A DNA stretch of 50,116 bases from an uncultured Oscillospiraceae bacterium (GTDB taxonomy: Bacteria > Bacillota > Clostridia > Oscillospirales > Acutalibacteraceae), in NCBI GenBank assembly GCA_910588415.1, contig CAJUPK010000002.1, forward strand, positions 1-50,116. Reading direction: 5' to 3'. Positions 7,506-15,754 of this stretch are shown here, in pieces; position 1 is the stretch's first letter, and every line of letters starts with the position of its first letter. Under the pieces are notes generated by a model that was given only the letters and a program-made list of their open reading frames with translations, did no database searches and was not told the DNA's origin. A program made the translations under genes and the position numbers.

Positions 7506-8807
7506 TTAAATTTTCCGCTTGTCAATCACCCGCACAGCCTTACCCTCGCTGCGGACAATAGACTTGGGGGCCACCAAAGTCACCTTGGCGGTCAGCCCCA
7601 GCATGGACCGCAGGCCCTCCACCAGTTCCTTCTGCCGGGCAGCCACATCGCCCAGGTTGTCGGTGAACATCTCCGGGGTCATCTCCACCTGTACGTCCAG
7701 GGTGTCGGTGTTCTTCACCCGGTCCACCATAATCTGGTAGTTGGCCGAGTACCCGTGGTTCAGCAGCACCGTCTCAATCTGGGAGGGGAACACGTTCACG
7801 CCCCGGATAATGAGCATATCGTCCGTGCGGCCCTGGGGCTTGGTCATTTTCACGTGGGTGCGGCCGCAGGGGCAGGGCTCCCGGGTCAGGGTGCAGATGT
7901 CCCGGGTGCGGTACCGCAGCAGGGGGAACGCCTTTTTGGTAATGGAGGTAAATACCAGCTCGCCCTGAGAGCCCTCGGGCAGCACCTCTCCAGTCTCCGG
8001 GTCAATAATCTCGGCAATAAAGTGGTCCTCGTTGATGTGCATCCCGGTCTGGGCCGAGCACTCGAAGGACACCCCTGGGCCGGAGAGCTCTGTCAGGCCA
8101 TAGATGTCATAGGCCTTAATGCCCAGGGTGTTCTCAATATCCCGGCGCATCTCCTGGCTCCAGGCCTCGGCCCCAAAGATCCCGGCCTTTAGGGGGATAT
8201 CATCCGGTCCCAGGCCCATCTCCTTCATGGTCTCGCCAATATAGGCGGCGTAAGAGGGGGTGCAGCACAGGATGGTGGCGGATAAATCCTGGATGAACAT
8301 GATCTGCCGCTCCGTGTTGCCGCTGCTGGTGGGGATGGTGAGACAGCCCACCTTGTGACTGCCTCCGTTAAGCCCCGGCCCCCCGGTAAACAGGCCATAG
8401 CCATAGCTGACCTGGCACACATCCTCGTTGGTGCCGCCCGCCGCCATAATGGCCCGGGCGCAGCAGTCCTCCCACAGGTCAATGTCCGCCTGGGTGTAAA
8501 AGGCCACCACCCGCTTGCCCGTGGTGCCGGAGGTGGACTGGATGCGCACGCAGTCCTTGAGAGGCACGCCCATCAGGCCGTAAGGATAGGCTTCCCGCAG
8601 GTCCGCTTTGGTGAGGAAAGGCAGCTTATAGAGATCGTCCGAGGACTGCACGTCCGCGGGACTCAGTCCCTTCTCCTCCATTTTCTTGCGGTAGTAGGGC
8701 ACATTGTCCCATACATGCTGTACCTGGCGGACCAGCCGCTGGTCCTGCCAGGCCTTGATCTGCTCCCGAGAGGCGCACTCAATCTCGGGCTGGTAGTAAT
8801 GTTCCAT
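7506..8807 (-). CDS. paaK: phenylacetate-CoA ligase family protein
   Basis: A 433-residue adenylate-forming enzyme of the PaaK type. The P-loop is QSTSGTTGKR (about residues 89-98), the A5-like motif is YDIYGLTELSGPG, the A7/A8 region is LLRYRTRDI, and the C-terminal lysine is probably in SEGKAVRVIDKRKI. The family makes phenylacetyl-CoA, or indoleacetyl-CoA, from the acid, ATP and CoA in the cytoplasm. In anaerobes with IorAB it may run in reverse to conserve energy from aryl-acetyl-CoA. The neighbours fit this: a two-ACT protein 215 bases downstream and iorAB upstream. A run CTLTREPCPCGRTH contains closely spaced cysteines typical of this subfamily. The exact aryl acid is not determined by sequence. 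Confidence 0.88.
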   Translation of the reverse strand: MEHYYQPEIECASREQIKAWQDQRLVRQVQHVWDNVPYYRKKMEEKGLSPADVQSSDDLYKLPFLTKADLREAYPYGLMGVPLKDCVRIQSTSGTTGKRVVAFYTQADIDLWEDCCARAIMAAGGTNEDVCQVSYGYGLFTGGPGLNGGSHKVGCLTIPTSSGNTERQIMFIQDLSATILCCTPSYAAYIGETMKEMGLGPDDIPLKAGIFGAEAWSQEMRRDIENTLGIKAYDIYGLTELSGPGVSFECSAQTGMHINEDHFIAEIIDPETGEVLPEGSQGELVFTSITKKAFPLLRYRTRDICTLTREPCPCGRTHVKMTKPQGRTDDMLIIRGVNVFPSQIETVLLNHGYSANYQIMVDRVKNTDTLDVQVEMTPEMFTDNLGDVAARQKELVEGLRSMLGLTAKVTLVAPKSIVRSEGKAVRVIDKRKI

Positions 8808-8944
8808 GGGGATTCATCCTTTCAAAGTTATTCTATGGCCGGGCCTCCGCTGCAGGTTATTCTGTCTCTTCCGGCACGGACGCGGGACCAATTTTGCGTA
8901 TTCCTTCACCTGTTTCCTATCCTGCCATCGTTCCAAATAGAATA

Positions 8945-9343
8945 TCATCTTAGAAGGCGAACCGCCTTTACGTCCGTCATTTCACTTGGCCCCGCGCCCC
9001 AGCTAATCTCGCCTCCCCAGTAAACAGCGATATCGTCACCAACCTGTAGGTCCTCCTTGGCCGCCTTCTCGCCGTACCAGCTTATGGGGGTATCCTCCTC
9101 TAAATGGAACTGGAAAAGGCCTTTGTAATTGGCGTCAGCCACTGTGCCGCTCATAATCACCTGGGCGCTCTCCTCTTCAAAGCGTATGTCCTCAATGACG
9201 CCATACCGGACCGGATATGCGGGCCGCTGGTCATTTGCCCTGCGGCGGCCCGCAAAAAAACCGCCTGCTGCCAACGCCAAGCAAACCAGGGCCACAACCG
9301 CAACGAAAACCCAGCGCGGCAGCCGGGAAATCTTCGTGCCCAT
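8945..9343 (-). CDS. small membrane-anchored protein, tandem paralogue 1
   Basis: A 132-residue protein not assigned to a named family. A basic start is followed by one hydrophobic helix (about residues 12-32) and a soluble domain of about 90 residues rich in beta-strand patterns. It resembles the neighbouring 135-residue protein: both begin with a PRW motif, have the helix at the same place, and end with a pattern of G, then Y.G, then V.W.GE, then VK..RL. This points to a local duplication followed by strong divergence. The domain probably lies outside the membrane and may have an OB-like or DUF3221-like fold, but this is a guess. It lies 60 bases after its paralogue, in the same direction as the iorAB operon. 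Confidence 0.65.
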   Translation of the reverse strand: MGTKISRLPRWVFVAVVALVCLALAAGGFFAGRRRANDQRPAYPVRYGVIEDIRFEEESAQVIMSGTVADANYKGLFQFHLEEDTPISWYGEKAAKEDLQVGDDIAVYWGGEISWGAGPSEMTDVKAVRLLR

Positions 9344-9403
9344 TCTTCACCGCTCCCTGTTTTTAGGACTTGTTTGAAACGGAAAGACAGCCTTTCCGTT
9401 TGT

Positions 9404-9811
9404 TCAGCCAGGCCCGTCCAGCTTGCTGAGCCTTTTTACATTCACCAGCCTTCTGGGATTTCCCTCCATATATTCTCCCGGCCAGGCGACCTCCACGTAA
9501 TACCCCTCTCGGAAGGACGAGGGGTATTGTACCGCGCCGTGATACTCCAGATTGGTCTTATCATTGACCGTAAAAACATACCGTCCCTGCAAGGTTTTGT
9601 CCGGCGTCAGTTCCCTGGCGTCCACCACAAAGGTATTGCTTTTCCAGTTCGCGCTTTCAACCACAGCGTAAAGAATCCGGGCATAGATAGGCTCCTCCTG
9701 GTCAACAGAAGCATACCCTGCCCCATACCCGCCCACAGCCACAGCTGCCCAGAGCGGCACTATCAGAACTCCCGCAAGCCAGCGGGGGCGCTTTCTCGCT
9801 TTTTCACCCAT
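9404..9811 (-). CDS. small membrane-anchored protein, tandem paralogue 2
   Basis: A 135-residue protein with a highly basic N-terminus (GEKARKRPRW), one hydrophobic helix (about 11-31), and a soluble C-terminal domain. It is related to the next gene downstream by the shared layout and the motifs PRW, F.V...T, Y.G and V.W.GE. GGAGG precedes the ATG by nine bases. It starts 25 bases after the nitroreductase stop, so it is likely the fifth gene of the iorA-iorB-mazG-nitroreductase operon. No catalytic motif is seen. A role as an extracytoplasmic binding domain is only inferred. Confidence 0.65.
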   Translation of the reverse strand: MGEKARKRPRWLAGVLIVPLWAAVAVGGYGAGYASVDQEEPIYARILYAVVESANWKSNTFVVDARELTPDKTLQGRYVFTVNDKTNLEYHGAVQYPSSFREGYYVEVAWPGEYMEGNPRRLVNVKRLSKLDGPG

Positions 9812-9836
9812 AGGGGGACTCCTCCCTTATGCCAAT

Positions 9837-10349
9837 TTACAGGACTTTCACGGTCTCCTCCAACGGCTTTCTCCGGCTGTGCAGGGGCGATGGCTCCGCG
9901 TCCTCCGCCGGGTAGCCCATCAGCAGCAGGGCAACGGGCTCCCAAGTCTCTGGCAGGGAAAACTCCACCCGCACCGCCTCGGGGATAAAGTGCATCACCC
10001 AAGTGGAGCCAACGCCCAGCTCCCAGGCGGCCAGCATCATGTGGGTGGCCGCAATGGCCGCATCGGTTTCCCCGCTGGCCCTGCCGTCGTATTCCCGGGT
10101 CCAGCATCCGCTTTTGTCATAGCACACCAGCAGGGCCAGGGTTTCTCCAAAGTGGTGAACCGTACATTTTTTCAGCTTTGCAAGGGCCTCTGGGGACTGC
10201 ATGGCCAGCACCCGCTGGGGCTGGAGGTTGCAGGCAGTGGGAGAGACCTGCCCGGCCCGGAGAATGGCCTCCCGCTTCTCCCCCTCCACCGGGCGGGGAG
10301 AGAATTCTCGGACGGAATAACGGCTTTCAGCCAGTTCGACAAAACCCAT
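9837..10349 (-). CDS. nitroreductase-family FMN protein
   Basis: A 170-residue flavoprotein of the nitroreductase fold. The N-terminal FMN-binding arginines are in ESRYSVREFSPRPV; QVSPTACNLQPQR carries the typical SP..NLQP flavin/NADH motif; LGVGSTWVMHF and LLLMGYPAEDAEP match the later core. It belongs to the short, single-domain clade and would act as a dimer, reducing nitro groups, quinones or enoates with NAD(P)H in the cytoplasm. The ATG at 10349 is used because the upstream open frame overlaps the MazG-like gene in another frame. It follows that gene by 44 bases in the iorAB operon. The physiological substrate is unknown. Confidence 0.85.
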   Translation of the reverse strand: MGFVELAESRYSVREFSPRPVEGEKREAILRAGQVSPTACNLQPQRVLAMQSPEALAKLKKCTVHHFGETLALLVCYDKSGCWTREYDGRASGETDAAIAATHMMLAAWELGVGSTWVMHFIPEAVRVEFSLPETWEPVALLLMGYPAEDAEPSPLHSRRKPLEETVKVL

Positions 10350-10393
10350 ATGCAGGCTCCTTTCCGCCCCCTCTGGGGCATAGGCTGCGGTTT

Positions 10394-10702
10394 CTAGGGC
10401 AGCAGCCCCTCCTTCTCCGACTGGCGCAGGGAGGCCGCAATAGACTGCTCCAGTTCTTCCTCCACCCCATAGTACATGGCAATCTTCACCAGCTCGGTCA
10501 TGGCCTGGCGCAGTTCTCCCGCCAGGTCTTCCTTTTTGGGCTCCCCATGCTTCTGGCGCTTCAGGCCGGAATCCTCCCAAAGGTTGATCTCCGCCGCCAC
10601 CTCGCCGCACTCCTCCAACAGCCGGGCGGCCATCTGATAGGGCTCCACCCCATTGGGAAAGCGGCGATTGGAGGCTTGGGCCATTTTATAGAATCTCTCC
10701 AT
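10394..10702 (-). CDS. MazG-like nucleotide pyrophosphohydrolase
   Basis: A 102-residue all-alpha protein. EECGEVAAEINLWED (about residues 30-44) and KKEDLAGELRQ (about 56-66) supply the clustered acidic residues that bind magnesium in the MazG/all-alpha NTP pyrophosphatase superfamily. Such small members hydrolyse non-canonical or surplus nucleotides. It starts 26 bases after iorB and precedes the nitroreductase gene, so it is part of the iorAB transcript; similar short MazG-like genes do accompany IorAB in some Clostridia, but this is recalled, not shown. Length is near the minimum for the family, so it probably works as a dimer or tetramer. Confidence 0.75.
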   Translation of the reverse strand: MERFYKMAQASNRRFPNGVEPYQMAARLLEECGEVAAEINLWEDSGLKRQKHGEPKKEDLAGELRQAMTELVKIAMYYGVEEELEQSIAASLRQSEKEGLLP

Positions 10703-10728
10703 AGCATGTCACGCTCCTTTCCAAAAGC

Positions 10729-11301
10729 TCAGGCGTTCTTGCCCAGCTCAAAGGCCTTTTTATTTACATCCAGGAACTTCTCCGGCACGCAGGCCTCTAT
10801 GGCCTCCTGCCAGGCGTCCTCCGGGAAATCAAAATAGTGGCTGAGCCGCCCCAGCAGCACCAGGTTCACCGCCTTGCTGTTCCCAGCCTCCTGGGCCAGG
10901 GCCAGGCAGTCCAAAGCGTCCACGTTGGCCCCGGCAGCCTGCATTTTCTCCACCAGCTGTTCCGGATATTGGGCCGCCCCGGTGATCACGGGCATGGGGT
11001 CAATCTGCTGGGTGTTGGCCACCACCTGCCCCCCGGGCTTGAGATATCCCAGCCACCGGGCTGCCTCCAGCAGCTCAAAGGAGACAATGGCGTCCGCCTC
11101 TCCCTGGTCAATCACCGGGGAGAAGACCTTGTCCCCATAGCGCACATAGGTCACCACGCTGCCGCCCCGCTGGCTCATGCCGTGGACCTCGCTGACCTTT
11201 ACGTCAAAGCCCCGCTCCATCAGCAGGTGCCCCAGCAGCTTGCTGGCCAGCAGGGAACCCTGGCCGCCCACGCCTACAATCATAATATTTTTCGTTTTCA
11301 T
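10729..11301 (-). CDS. iorB: indolepyruvate:ferredoxin oxidoreductase beta subunit
   Basis: A 190-residue gamma-type domain of 2-oxoacid:ferredoxin oxidoreductases. It has the IMIVGVGGQGSLLAS start motif and the SEVHGMSQRGGSVVTYVR block, both diagnostic of IorB. With IorA it oxidatively decarboxylates aryl pyruvates (indolepyruvate, phenylpyruvate, hydroxyphenylpyruvate) to aryl-acetyl-CoA and reduces ferredoxin, in the cytoplasm of anaerobes. Its ATG lies one base after the iorA stop (TAAGATG), so the subunits are coupled. Length is typical. Confidence 0.93.
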   Translation of the reverse strand: MKTKNIMIVGVGGQGSLLASKLLGHLLMERGFDVKVSEVHGMSQRGGSVVTYVRYGDKVFSPVIDQGEADAIVSFELLEAARWLGYLKPGGQVVANTQQIDPMPVITGAAQYPEQLVEKMQAAGANVDALDCLALAQEAGNSKAVNLVLLGRLSHYFDFPEDAWQEAIEACVPEKFLDVNKKAFELGKNA

Positions 11302-11302
11302 C

Positions 11303-13039
11303 TTATTTGCCCTCCTTCAGCGCGTCAAACCTGCACAGCTGGCCGCAGACCCCGCAGCCCACGCACTGGGCGGCGTCTATCACAGCCTTGCCCTCCCGGA
11401 TGGAGATGGCCGGACAGCCAATCTTCATGCAGGCCCTGCAGCCCCGGCACTGGTCCGGGTCCACTGCCAGAGGGGCCTTATGCTTCACATACTTCAACAG
11501 GGCGCAGGGCCGCCGGGCGATGATCACAGAGAGCTCCTGGGCCGCTAGCTCCTCCTTCACCGCGGTCTCGCAGGCCGCCAGGTCATAGGGGTCCACCACC
11601 CGCACCCGTTTTACCCCCATTGCCCGGCACAGGGCTTCCAGGTCGATTTTCCCCACCGGGTCCCCCCGCAGGTTAAAGCCCGTGGTGGGGTTCTGCTGGT
11701 GGCCGGTCATGCCTGTAATGGAGTTGTCCAGAATGATCACCGTGGAGTTGGACTGGTTATAGGCCGCGCCCGCAAGCCCGGTCATGCCGGAGTGCATAAA
11801 GGTGGAGTCGCCAATGACCGCCACGGTTCTGCCCTCTCCCTCTTCTCCCAGGGCCTTGTTAAAGCCGTGCAGCCCGCTGATAGAGGCCCCCATGCACAAG
11901 GTCATGTCCATAGCCCCCAAAGGCGGCATGGCCCCCAGGGTATAGCAGCCGATATCCCCCAGTACCGTGCATTTCAGCTTCTGCAGCGCGTAAAACAGCC
12001 CTCTGTGGGGACAGCCCGCGCACATCACCGGCGGACGGCCCGGCAGGGCCTCCTCCAGCGCCCGGCCCCCTGGGACAGGCTGGCCCAGCTTCTCCGCCAC
12101 CACATTCTGGCTTAGCTCCCCGCACAGGGGGAACAGCGCCTTTCCCTCTGCCGCCAGCCCCAGGCCCCGGCAGAAGCCCTCGATGAAGGGGTCGCCCTCT
12201 TCCACCACCACCAGCCGGCCCACCTGGGCGGCAAAGTCCCGGATAAGCTTCTCCGGCAGAGGCCAGACCATGCCCAGCTTCAAGACCGGGTATGTATCCC
12301 CGCAGGCCTCCTTCACATACTGATAGCAGGTACTGGAGGTGATGATGCCCAGGCTCTTGTCCGGGCCCTCCTCTACCCGGTTCACGTCCGCGGTCCCTGC
12401 CCACTCCGCCAGGTCCAGCAGCCGCTGCTCCACCGCCGGATGGCGGCGCACCGCGTTGGCAGGGGCCATCACATATTTGGCCGGATTTTTGGCATAGGGC
12501 CTGGCCTCTGGCTCCTGGCGCTGAGAGAGCTCTGCGATGGACTGGGAGTGGGCCACCCGGGTACACATTTTCAGCAGCACCGGGGTGTCGAACTTCTCGG
12601 ACAGCGCATAGGCCAGCTTGGTAAAGCGGAGGGCCTCGGCAGAGTCAGAGGGCTCCAGCATGGGCAGCTTGGCTGCCCGGGCGTAGTGCCGGGAGTCCTG
12701 CTCGTTCTGGGAGGAGTGCATGGCCGGGTCATCCGCCACGGCAATCACCAGCCCGGCGTTCACCCCGGTGTAGCTCATGGTAAACAGGGGGTCCGCGGCC
12801 ACGTTCAGGCCCACATGCTTCATGGCGCAGAAAGCCCGCTTCCCGGCCAGAGAGGCCCCGAAGGCGGCCTCCATGGCCACCTTCTCATTGGGGGCCCACT
12901 CGCAGTATATTTCCGGAAACTTGGCGGCCTCCTCCGTGATCTCCGTGCTGGGAGTGCCAGGGTAGCTGGAAGCCAGGCCGCACCCAGCCTCGTACAGCCC
13001 CCGAGCAACGGCGGCATTGCCTAAAATCAGTTTTTTCAT
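11303..13039 (-). CDS. iorA: indolepyruvate:ferredoxin oxidoreductase alpha subunit
   Basis: A 578-residue subunit with a pyrimidine-type domain first (SSYPGTPSTEITEEAA near residue 30), a central domain, and a thiamine-diphosphate site (GDSTFMHSG...NSITGMTG) near 400-440. The C-terminus is a two-cluster ferredoxin: CRGCRACMKIGCP and CVGCGVCGQLC give eight cysteines for two 4Fe-4S clusters. It forms the active complex with IorB. The ATG at 13039 is preferred to an in-frame TTG six codons upstream, because GGAGG lies 11 bases before it and overlaps the TTG. It begins the operon iorA-iorB-mazG-nitroreductase-membrane proteins; no convincing promoter was seen in the 220 bases upstream. Confidence 0.93.
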   Translation of the reverse strand: MKKLILGNAAVARGLYEAGCGLASSYPGTPSTEITEEAAKFPEIYCEWAPNEKVAMEAAFGASLAGKRAFCAMKHVGLNVAADPLFTMSYTGVNAGLVIAVADDPAMHSSQNEQDSRHYARAAKLPMLEPSDSAEALRFTKLAYALSEKFDTPVLLKMCTRVAHSQSIAELSQRQEPEARPYAKNPAKYVMAPANAVRRHPAVEQRLLDLAEWAGTADVNRVEEGPDKSLGIITSSTCYQYVKEACGDTYPVLKLGMVWPLPEKLIRDFAAQVGRLVVVEEGDPFIEGFCRGLGLAAEGKALFPLCGELSQNVVAEKLGQPVPGGRALEEALPGRPPVMCAGCPHRGLFYALQKLKCTVLGDIGCYTLGAMPPLGAMDMTLCMGASISGLHGFNKALGEEGEGRTVAVIGDSTFMHSGMTGLAGAAYNQSNSTVIILDNSITGMTGHQQNPTTGFNLRGDPVGKIDLEALCRAMGVKRVRVVDPYDLAACETAVKEELAAQELSVIIARRPCALLKYVKHKAPLAVDPDQCRGCRACMKIGCPAISIREGKAVIDAAQCVGCGVCGQLCRFDALKEGK

Positions 13040-13262
13040 AGGTTTATGTACCTCCAAATCAAAATCATGGAACAGACGGCTCCATTCCGCGAAACAGCAC
13101 AGCCCGCTCTTTCATGAAAACTCTGCCCATCTGTCAGTCCCAAGGGCCGGCTCCTTTCATGGGTGAGGAAGCGATCCCTTCCGTCTCTTGGAAGAAAAGC
13201 CGGAGCCCTAGTCCCTTTGCACAAGGGCCATACGCGGCATATGGGCTCGTCAGGACCAATCC

Positions 13263-13553
13263 CTACAGCGTATAGTCAATGCAGGCCCGTTCCTCCCGGA
13301 CACTGCCGATAAACTGGCCAAAGGCCACATGCTCCGGACTCACCTGGTAGGCGTTCAGGTCCTCCAGGGTGTTAAAATCAAAAATCAGGGCCACGTCAAA
13401 GTTGGCATTGGGTACGCCAGGGGCGCAGCGCACCACCTGGGCGGCCTGAATCACGGGGAGCTTTGCCAGCTCCTCCCCCCGCCGCAAAAACTCGGCTATG
13501 TTGGCCTCCTTATTCTCCTCTTTCAGTGAAAACATGCAGACATGACGCAACAT
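13263..13553 (-). CDS. Dabb (stress-responsive A/B barrel) family protein
   Basis: A 96-residue ferredoxin-like barrel protein. The start LRHVCMFSLKEE and the block FDVALIFDFNTLEDLNAYQVSPEHVAF are typical of the Dabb family, whose members form dimers and include plant polyketide cyclases and many stress-linked proteins of unknown function. His4 and the SPEHVAF histidine are the positions usually conserved in the cavity. It stands between the AMP-forming ligase and iorA, with its own spacing of about 70 bases from the ligase stop and about 220 bases from iorA. A ligand or enzymatic role in aromatic acid metabolism is possible from context only. Confidence 0.85.
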   Translation of the reverse strand: MLRHVCMFSLKEENKEANIAEFLRRGEELAKLPVIQAAQVVRCAPGVPNANFDVALIFDFNTLEDLNAYQVSPEHVAFGQFIGSVREERACIDYTL

Positions 13554-13623
13554 GACAGTTTCCTCCCTATTTTATTATAGCAATATAGCATTTCTTCTAT
13601 AGTTATTCGGTTCAGGGGACAAG

Positions 13624-15258
13624 TTATCCCTTGTTCTGGGCTTCCACCAGCCGCACGCCGCAGTATTGCTCCCGCAGCTTGGGCTTCTCAATTTTGCCCG
13701 TGGCGTTGCGGGGCACAGGGGCAAAAATCAGCTTCCGGGGCCGCTTGTACCGGGGCAGGCCCTCGCAGAAGGCCACAACCTCCTCCTCCGTACACTCCAT
13801 GCCCTCTTTCACCTGGATCACAGCCGCGGCAATCTCCCCCAGGCGCTGGTCCGGCAGGCCGATCACCGCCACGTCGTGGATCTTGGGATGGGCAGCCAAA
13901 AAGGCCTCTATCTGCACCGGGTAGATGTTCTCGCCGCCGGAGATGACCACATCCTTTTTCCGGTCCACCAGAAAGATGAAGCCCTCCGGGTCCTGCCGGG
14001 CCATGTCCCCGGTGTGCAGCCAGCCGTCCCGCAGCACCTCCTGGGTGGCCTTCTCATCGTGGTAGTAGCAGACCATCACGCCATTGCCCTTTACGCACAG
14101 CTCGCCCACCTGGCCCTGGGGCACAGGCTGGTCCTGGTCGTCCACCAGCTTCACCTGCCAGCCCACCCCGGGAATGCCAATGGCCCCCACCTTGTCCGGG
14201 TGGTCCACCCCCAGGTGGACGCAGCCAGGGCCCGTGGACTCGGACAGGCCGTAGTTGGTGTCGTATTTGTGATGGGGAAAATAGCTCCACCAGCGCTTCA
14301 CCAGGCTGGGGGGCACAGGCTGCGCGCCAATGTGCATCAGCCGCCACTGGGAGAGCTGGTAGTCCGAGAGCTTCAGGTCCCCCCGGTCCAGGGCCGCCAA
14401 AATATCCTGGGCCCAGGGCACCAGCAGCCACACAATGGTGCAGCCCTCTGTGGAGGCGGCTTCAAAAATGGCCTTGGGCGAGCTGCCCTTTAAGAGCACC
14501 GCCTTGCCCCCCGTGAACAAGGAGCCAAACCAGTGCATTTTCGCCCCGGTGTGGTACAGAGGCGGGATGCACAAAAACACGTCCTCGTGGGTGGTCTCAT
14601 GGTGGACCGCCTCCATGCGGGCGGACTGGGCCAGCGCGGCGTGCCGCAGCAGAATGGCCTTGGGGAAGCCCGTGGTGCCGGAGGAATAGTAGATGGCCGC
14701 CTCGTCCTCGTCGTCTATCAGCACCTTGGGCGGGGTGCTGGAGCAGTTGGCCGCCGCCCGGTGGTAGTCCTCGGCAAAGCTGGGGCAGGCGTCCCCCACA
14801 AAGAACAGCAGCCGCTCCCTGCCAATGGAGGGGGCAATCTCCTCCACCCGGCCAATAAACTCCGGCCCAAAGAACAAGATGTCCGCGTCCGCCAGCTTCA
14901 CGCAGTAGGCAATCTCCTGGGCCGTATAGCGGAAATTCAAGGGCACGGCCACAGCCCCTGTCTTCAAAATGCCAAAATACACGGGCAGCCATTCCAGGCA
15001 GTTCATCATCAGCAGGGCCACCTTCTGCCCCTTGCCAATGCCCCGGCTCAGCAGCAGGTTGGCGGCCCGGTTGGCCTTTTCGTCAAAAACCGCCCAGGTA
15101 ATCTCCCGGCGGTAGGGGGCCGGTCCCCCGGGCTGTATCAGCTCATACTCCCGCCAGGTCACCCGGCGGGGCTCCTGCACCTCGGGGTTAATCTCCACCA
15201 GGGCGGTCTCCTCGCCGTACAGCTTGGCGTTTCGCTCTAACAGGTCGGTTATGGGCAC
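13624..15258 (-). CDS. AMP-forming acyl-CoA synthetase
   Basis: A 544-residue adenylate-forming ligase. Visible motifs: YYSSGTTGFPKA (P-loop), NYGLSESTGPG (A5), GWLHTGDMA (A7), DRKKDVVISGGENIYP (A8 hinge) and the catalytic lysine in RNATGKIEKPKL. It activates a fatty or aromatic carboxylic acid with ATP and CoA. The start is GTG at 15258, seven bases after AGGAGG; an ATG eight codons earlier would leave no ribosome site. A strong promoter (TTGACT-17-TATAAT) sits about 85 bases upstream and diverges from the SRP RNA promoter. Given iorAB and paaK beyond, an aryl-acetate or acyl substrate is plausible, but the acid is not determined. Confidence 0.88.
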   Translation of the reverse strand: MPITDLLERNAKLYGEETALVEINPEVQEPRRVTWREYELIQPGGPAPYRREITWAVFDEKANRAANLLLSRGIGKGQKVALLMMNCLEWLPVYFGILKTGAVAVPLNFRYTAQEIAYCVKLADADILFFGPEFIGRVEEIAPSIGRERLLFFVGDACPSFAEDYHRAAANCSSTPPKVLIDDEDEAAIYYSSGTTGFPKAILLRHAALAQSARMEAVHHETTHEDVFLCIPPLYHTGAKMHWFGSLFTGGKAVLLKGSSPKAIFEAASTEGCTIVWLLVPWAQDILAALDRGDLKLSDYQLSQWRLMHIGAQPVPPSLVKRWWSYFPHHKYDTNYGLSESTGPGCVHLGVDHPDKVGAIGIPGVGWQVKLVDDQDQPVPQGQVGELCVKGNGVMVCYYHDEKATQEVLRDGWLHTGDMARQDPEGFIFLVDRKKDVVISGGENIYPVQIEAFLAAHPKIHDVAVIGLPDQRLGEIAAAVIQVKEGMECTEEEVVAFCEGLPRYKRPRKLIFAPVPRNATGKIEKPKLREQYCGVRLVEAQNKG

Positions 15259-15341
15259 AAAAATCCCTCCTGAAATTATCAATATCCCGGACTTTCCCGC
15301 GGCGAAGCGCCGCTCTTTACTATATCAGCGGAATACCACAT

Positions 15342-15370
15342 ATTATACTCTTTTTCGCGGGTCAAGTCAA
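15342..15370 (-). promoter_or_regulatory. sigma-A promoter of the acyl-CoA synthetase gene
   Basis: TTGACT (15365-15370), 17-base spacer, TATAAT (15342-15347) on the minus strand. Confidence 0.82.
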
Positions 15371-15385
15371 GCCGTAGGGGCCGCA

Positions 15386-15413
15386 GGGGAGCCCCCAAAC
15401 CCAGGGGCTCCCC
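15386..15413. repeat. perfect GC-rich inverted repeat between divergent promoters
   Basis: GGGGAGCCCC and GGGGCTCCCC, ten bases each, separated by eight bases. It lies between the ligase promoter and the SRP RNA promoter and has no T-run, so it is not a plain terminator. It could be a protein-binding site or DNA cruciform; function unknown. Confidence 0.6.
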
Positions 15414-15452
15414 CAACCCCACGGGCCCGCCTGCTTTCATGAAAAATCCTGG

Positions 15453-15481
15453 TTGCAAATCCCGGCAGAATGTGCTATAAT
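15453..15481 (+). promoter_or_regulatory. sigma-A promoter of the SRP RNA
   Basis: TTGCAA (15453-15458), 17-base spacer, TATAAT (15476-15481); transcription would start near 15488. Confidence 0.85.
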
Positions 15482-15487
15482 AGGCAC

Positions 15488-15725
15488 ACAGCCCGGATGG
15501 AGACAGAAAACAGGGTCTCTGGAGCCGTACCCGCGGTTTATACAGCCGCGGTTTTACGGCATGAGCTTATAGAATGGATCCACCGGCTTGGCCGGGGGGA
15601 ATATGTGGGCGGACAGGTCTGCGCGGCGGGACGCCGCGAACCATGTCAGGCGGGGAACCGAGCAGCATTAAACGGATGTTCCCGGGCGATGCAGGTCGCC
15701 TGCCCGCTCACATATTCCCCTTTTT
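15488..15725 (+). ncRNA. ffs: signal recognition particle RNA (long type)
   Basis: The core is at about 15639-15670: GAACCATGTCAGG, the GGAA tetraloop closed by CGG/CCG, then AGCAGCATTAA, which matches domain IV bound by Ffh. GGGGAATATGTG (about 15596-15608) pairs with CACATATTCCCC (15709-15720) to close the long helix 5, and a T-run follows. A 5' structured part (CCGCGG hairpin at 15528-15553) stands where the Alu domain should be, though I could not match its usual motifs. The total of about 238 bases fits the long Gram-positive form. The order SRP RNA, dnaX, ybaB, recR is the same as in Bacillus subtilis. Exact ends are approximate. Confidence 0.88.
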
Positions 15726-15754
15726 CATCCGCTTTTTTGGGAGGGGTCTTGCGC

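Noticed and set aside
15470..15754. N-terminal extension of dnaX
   Set aside because: It would translate the SRP RNA; the family start and ribosome site are at 15755.
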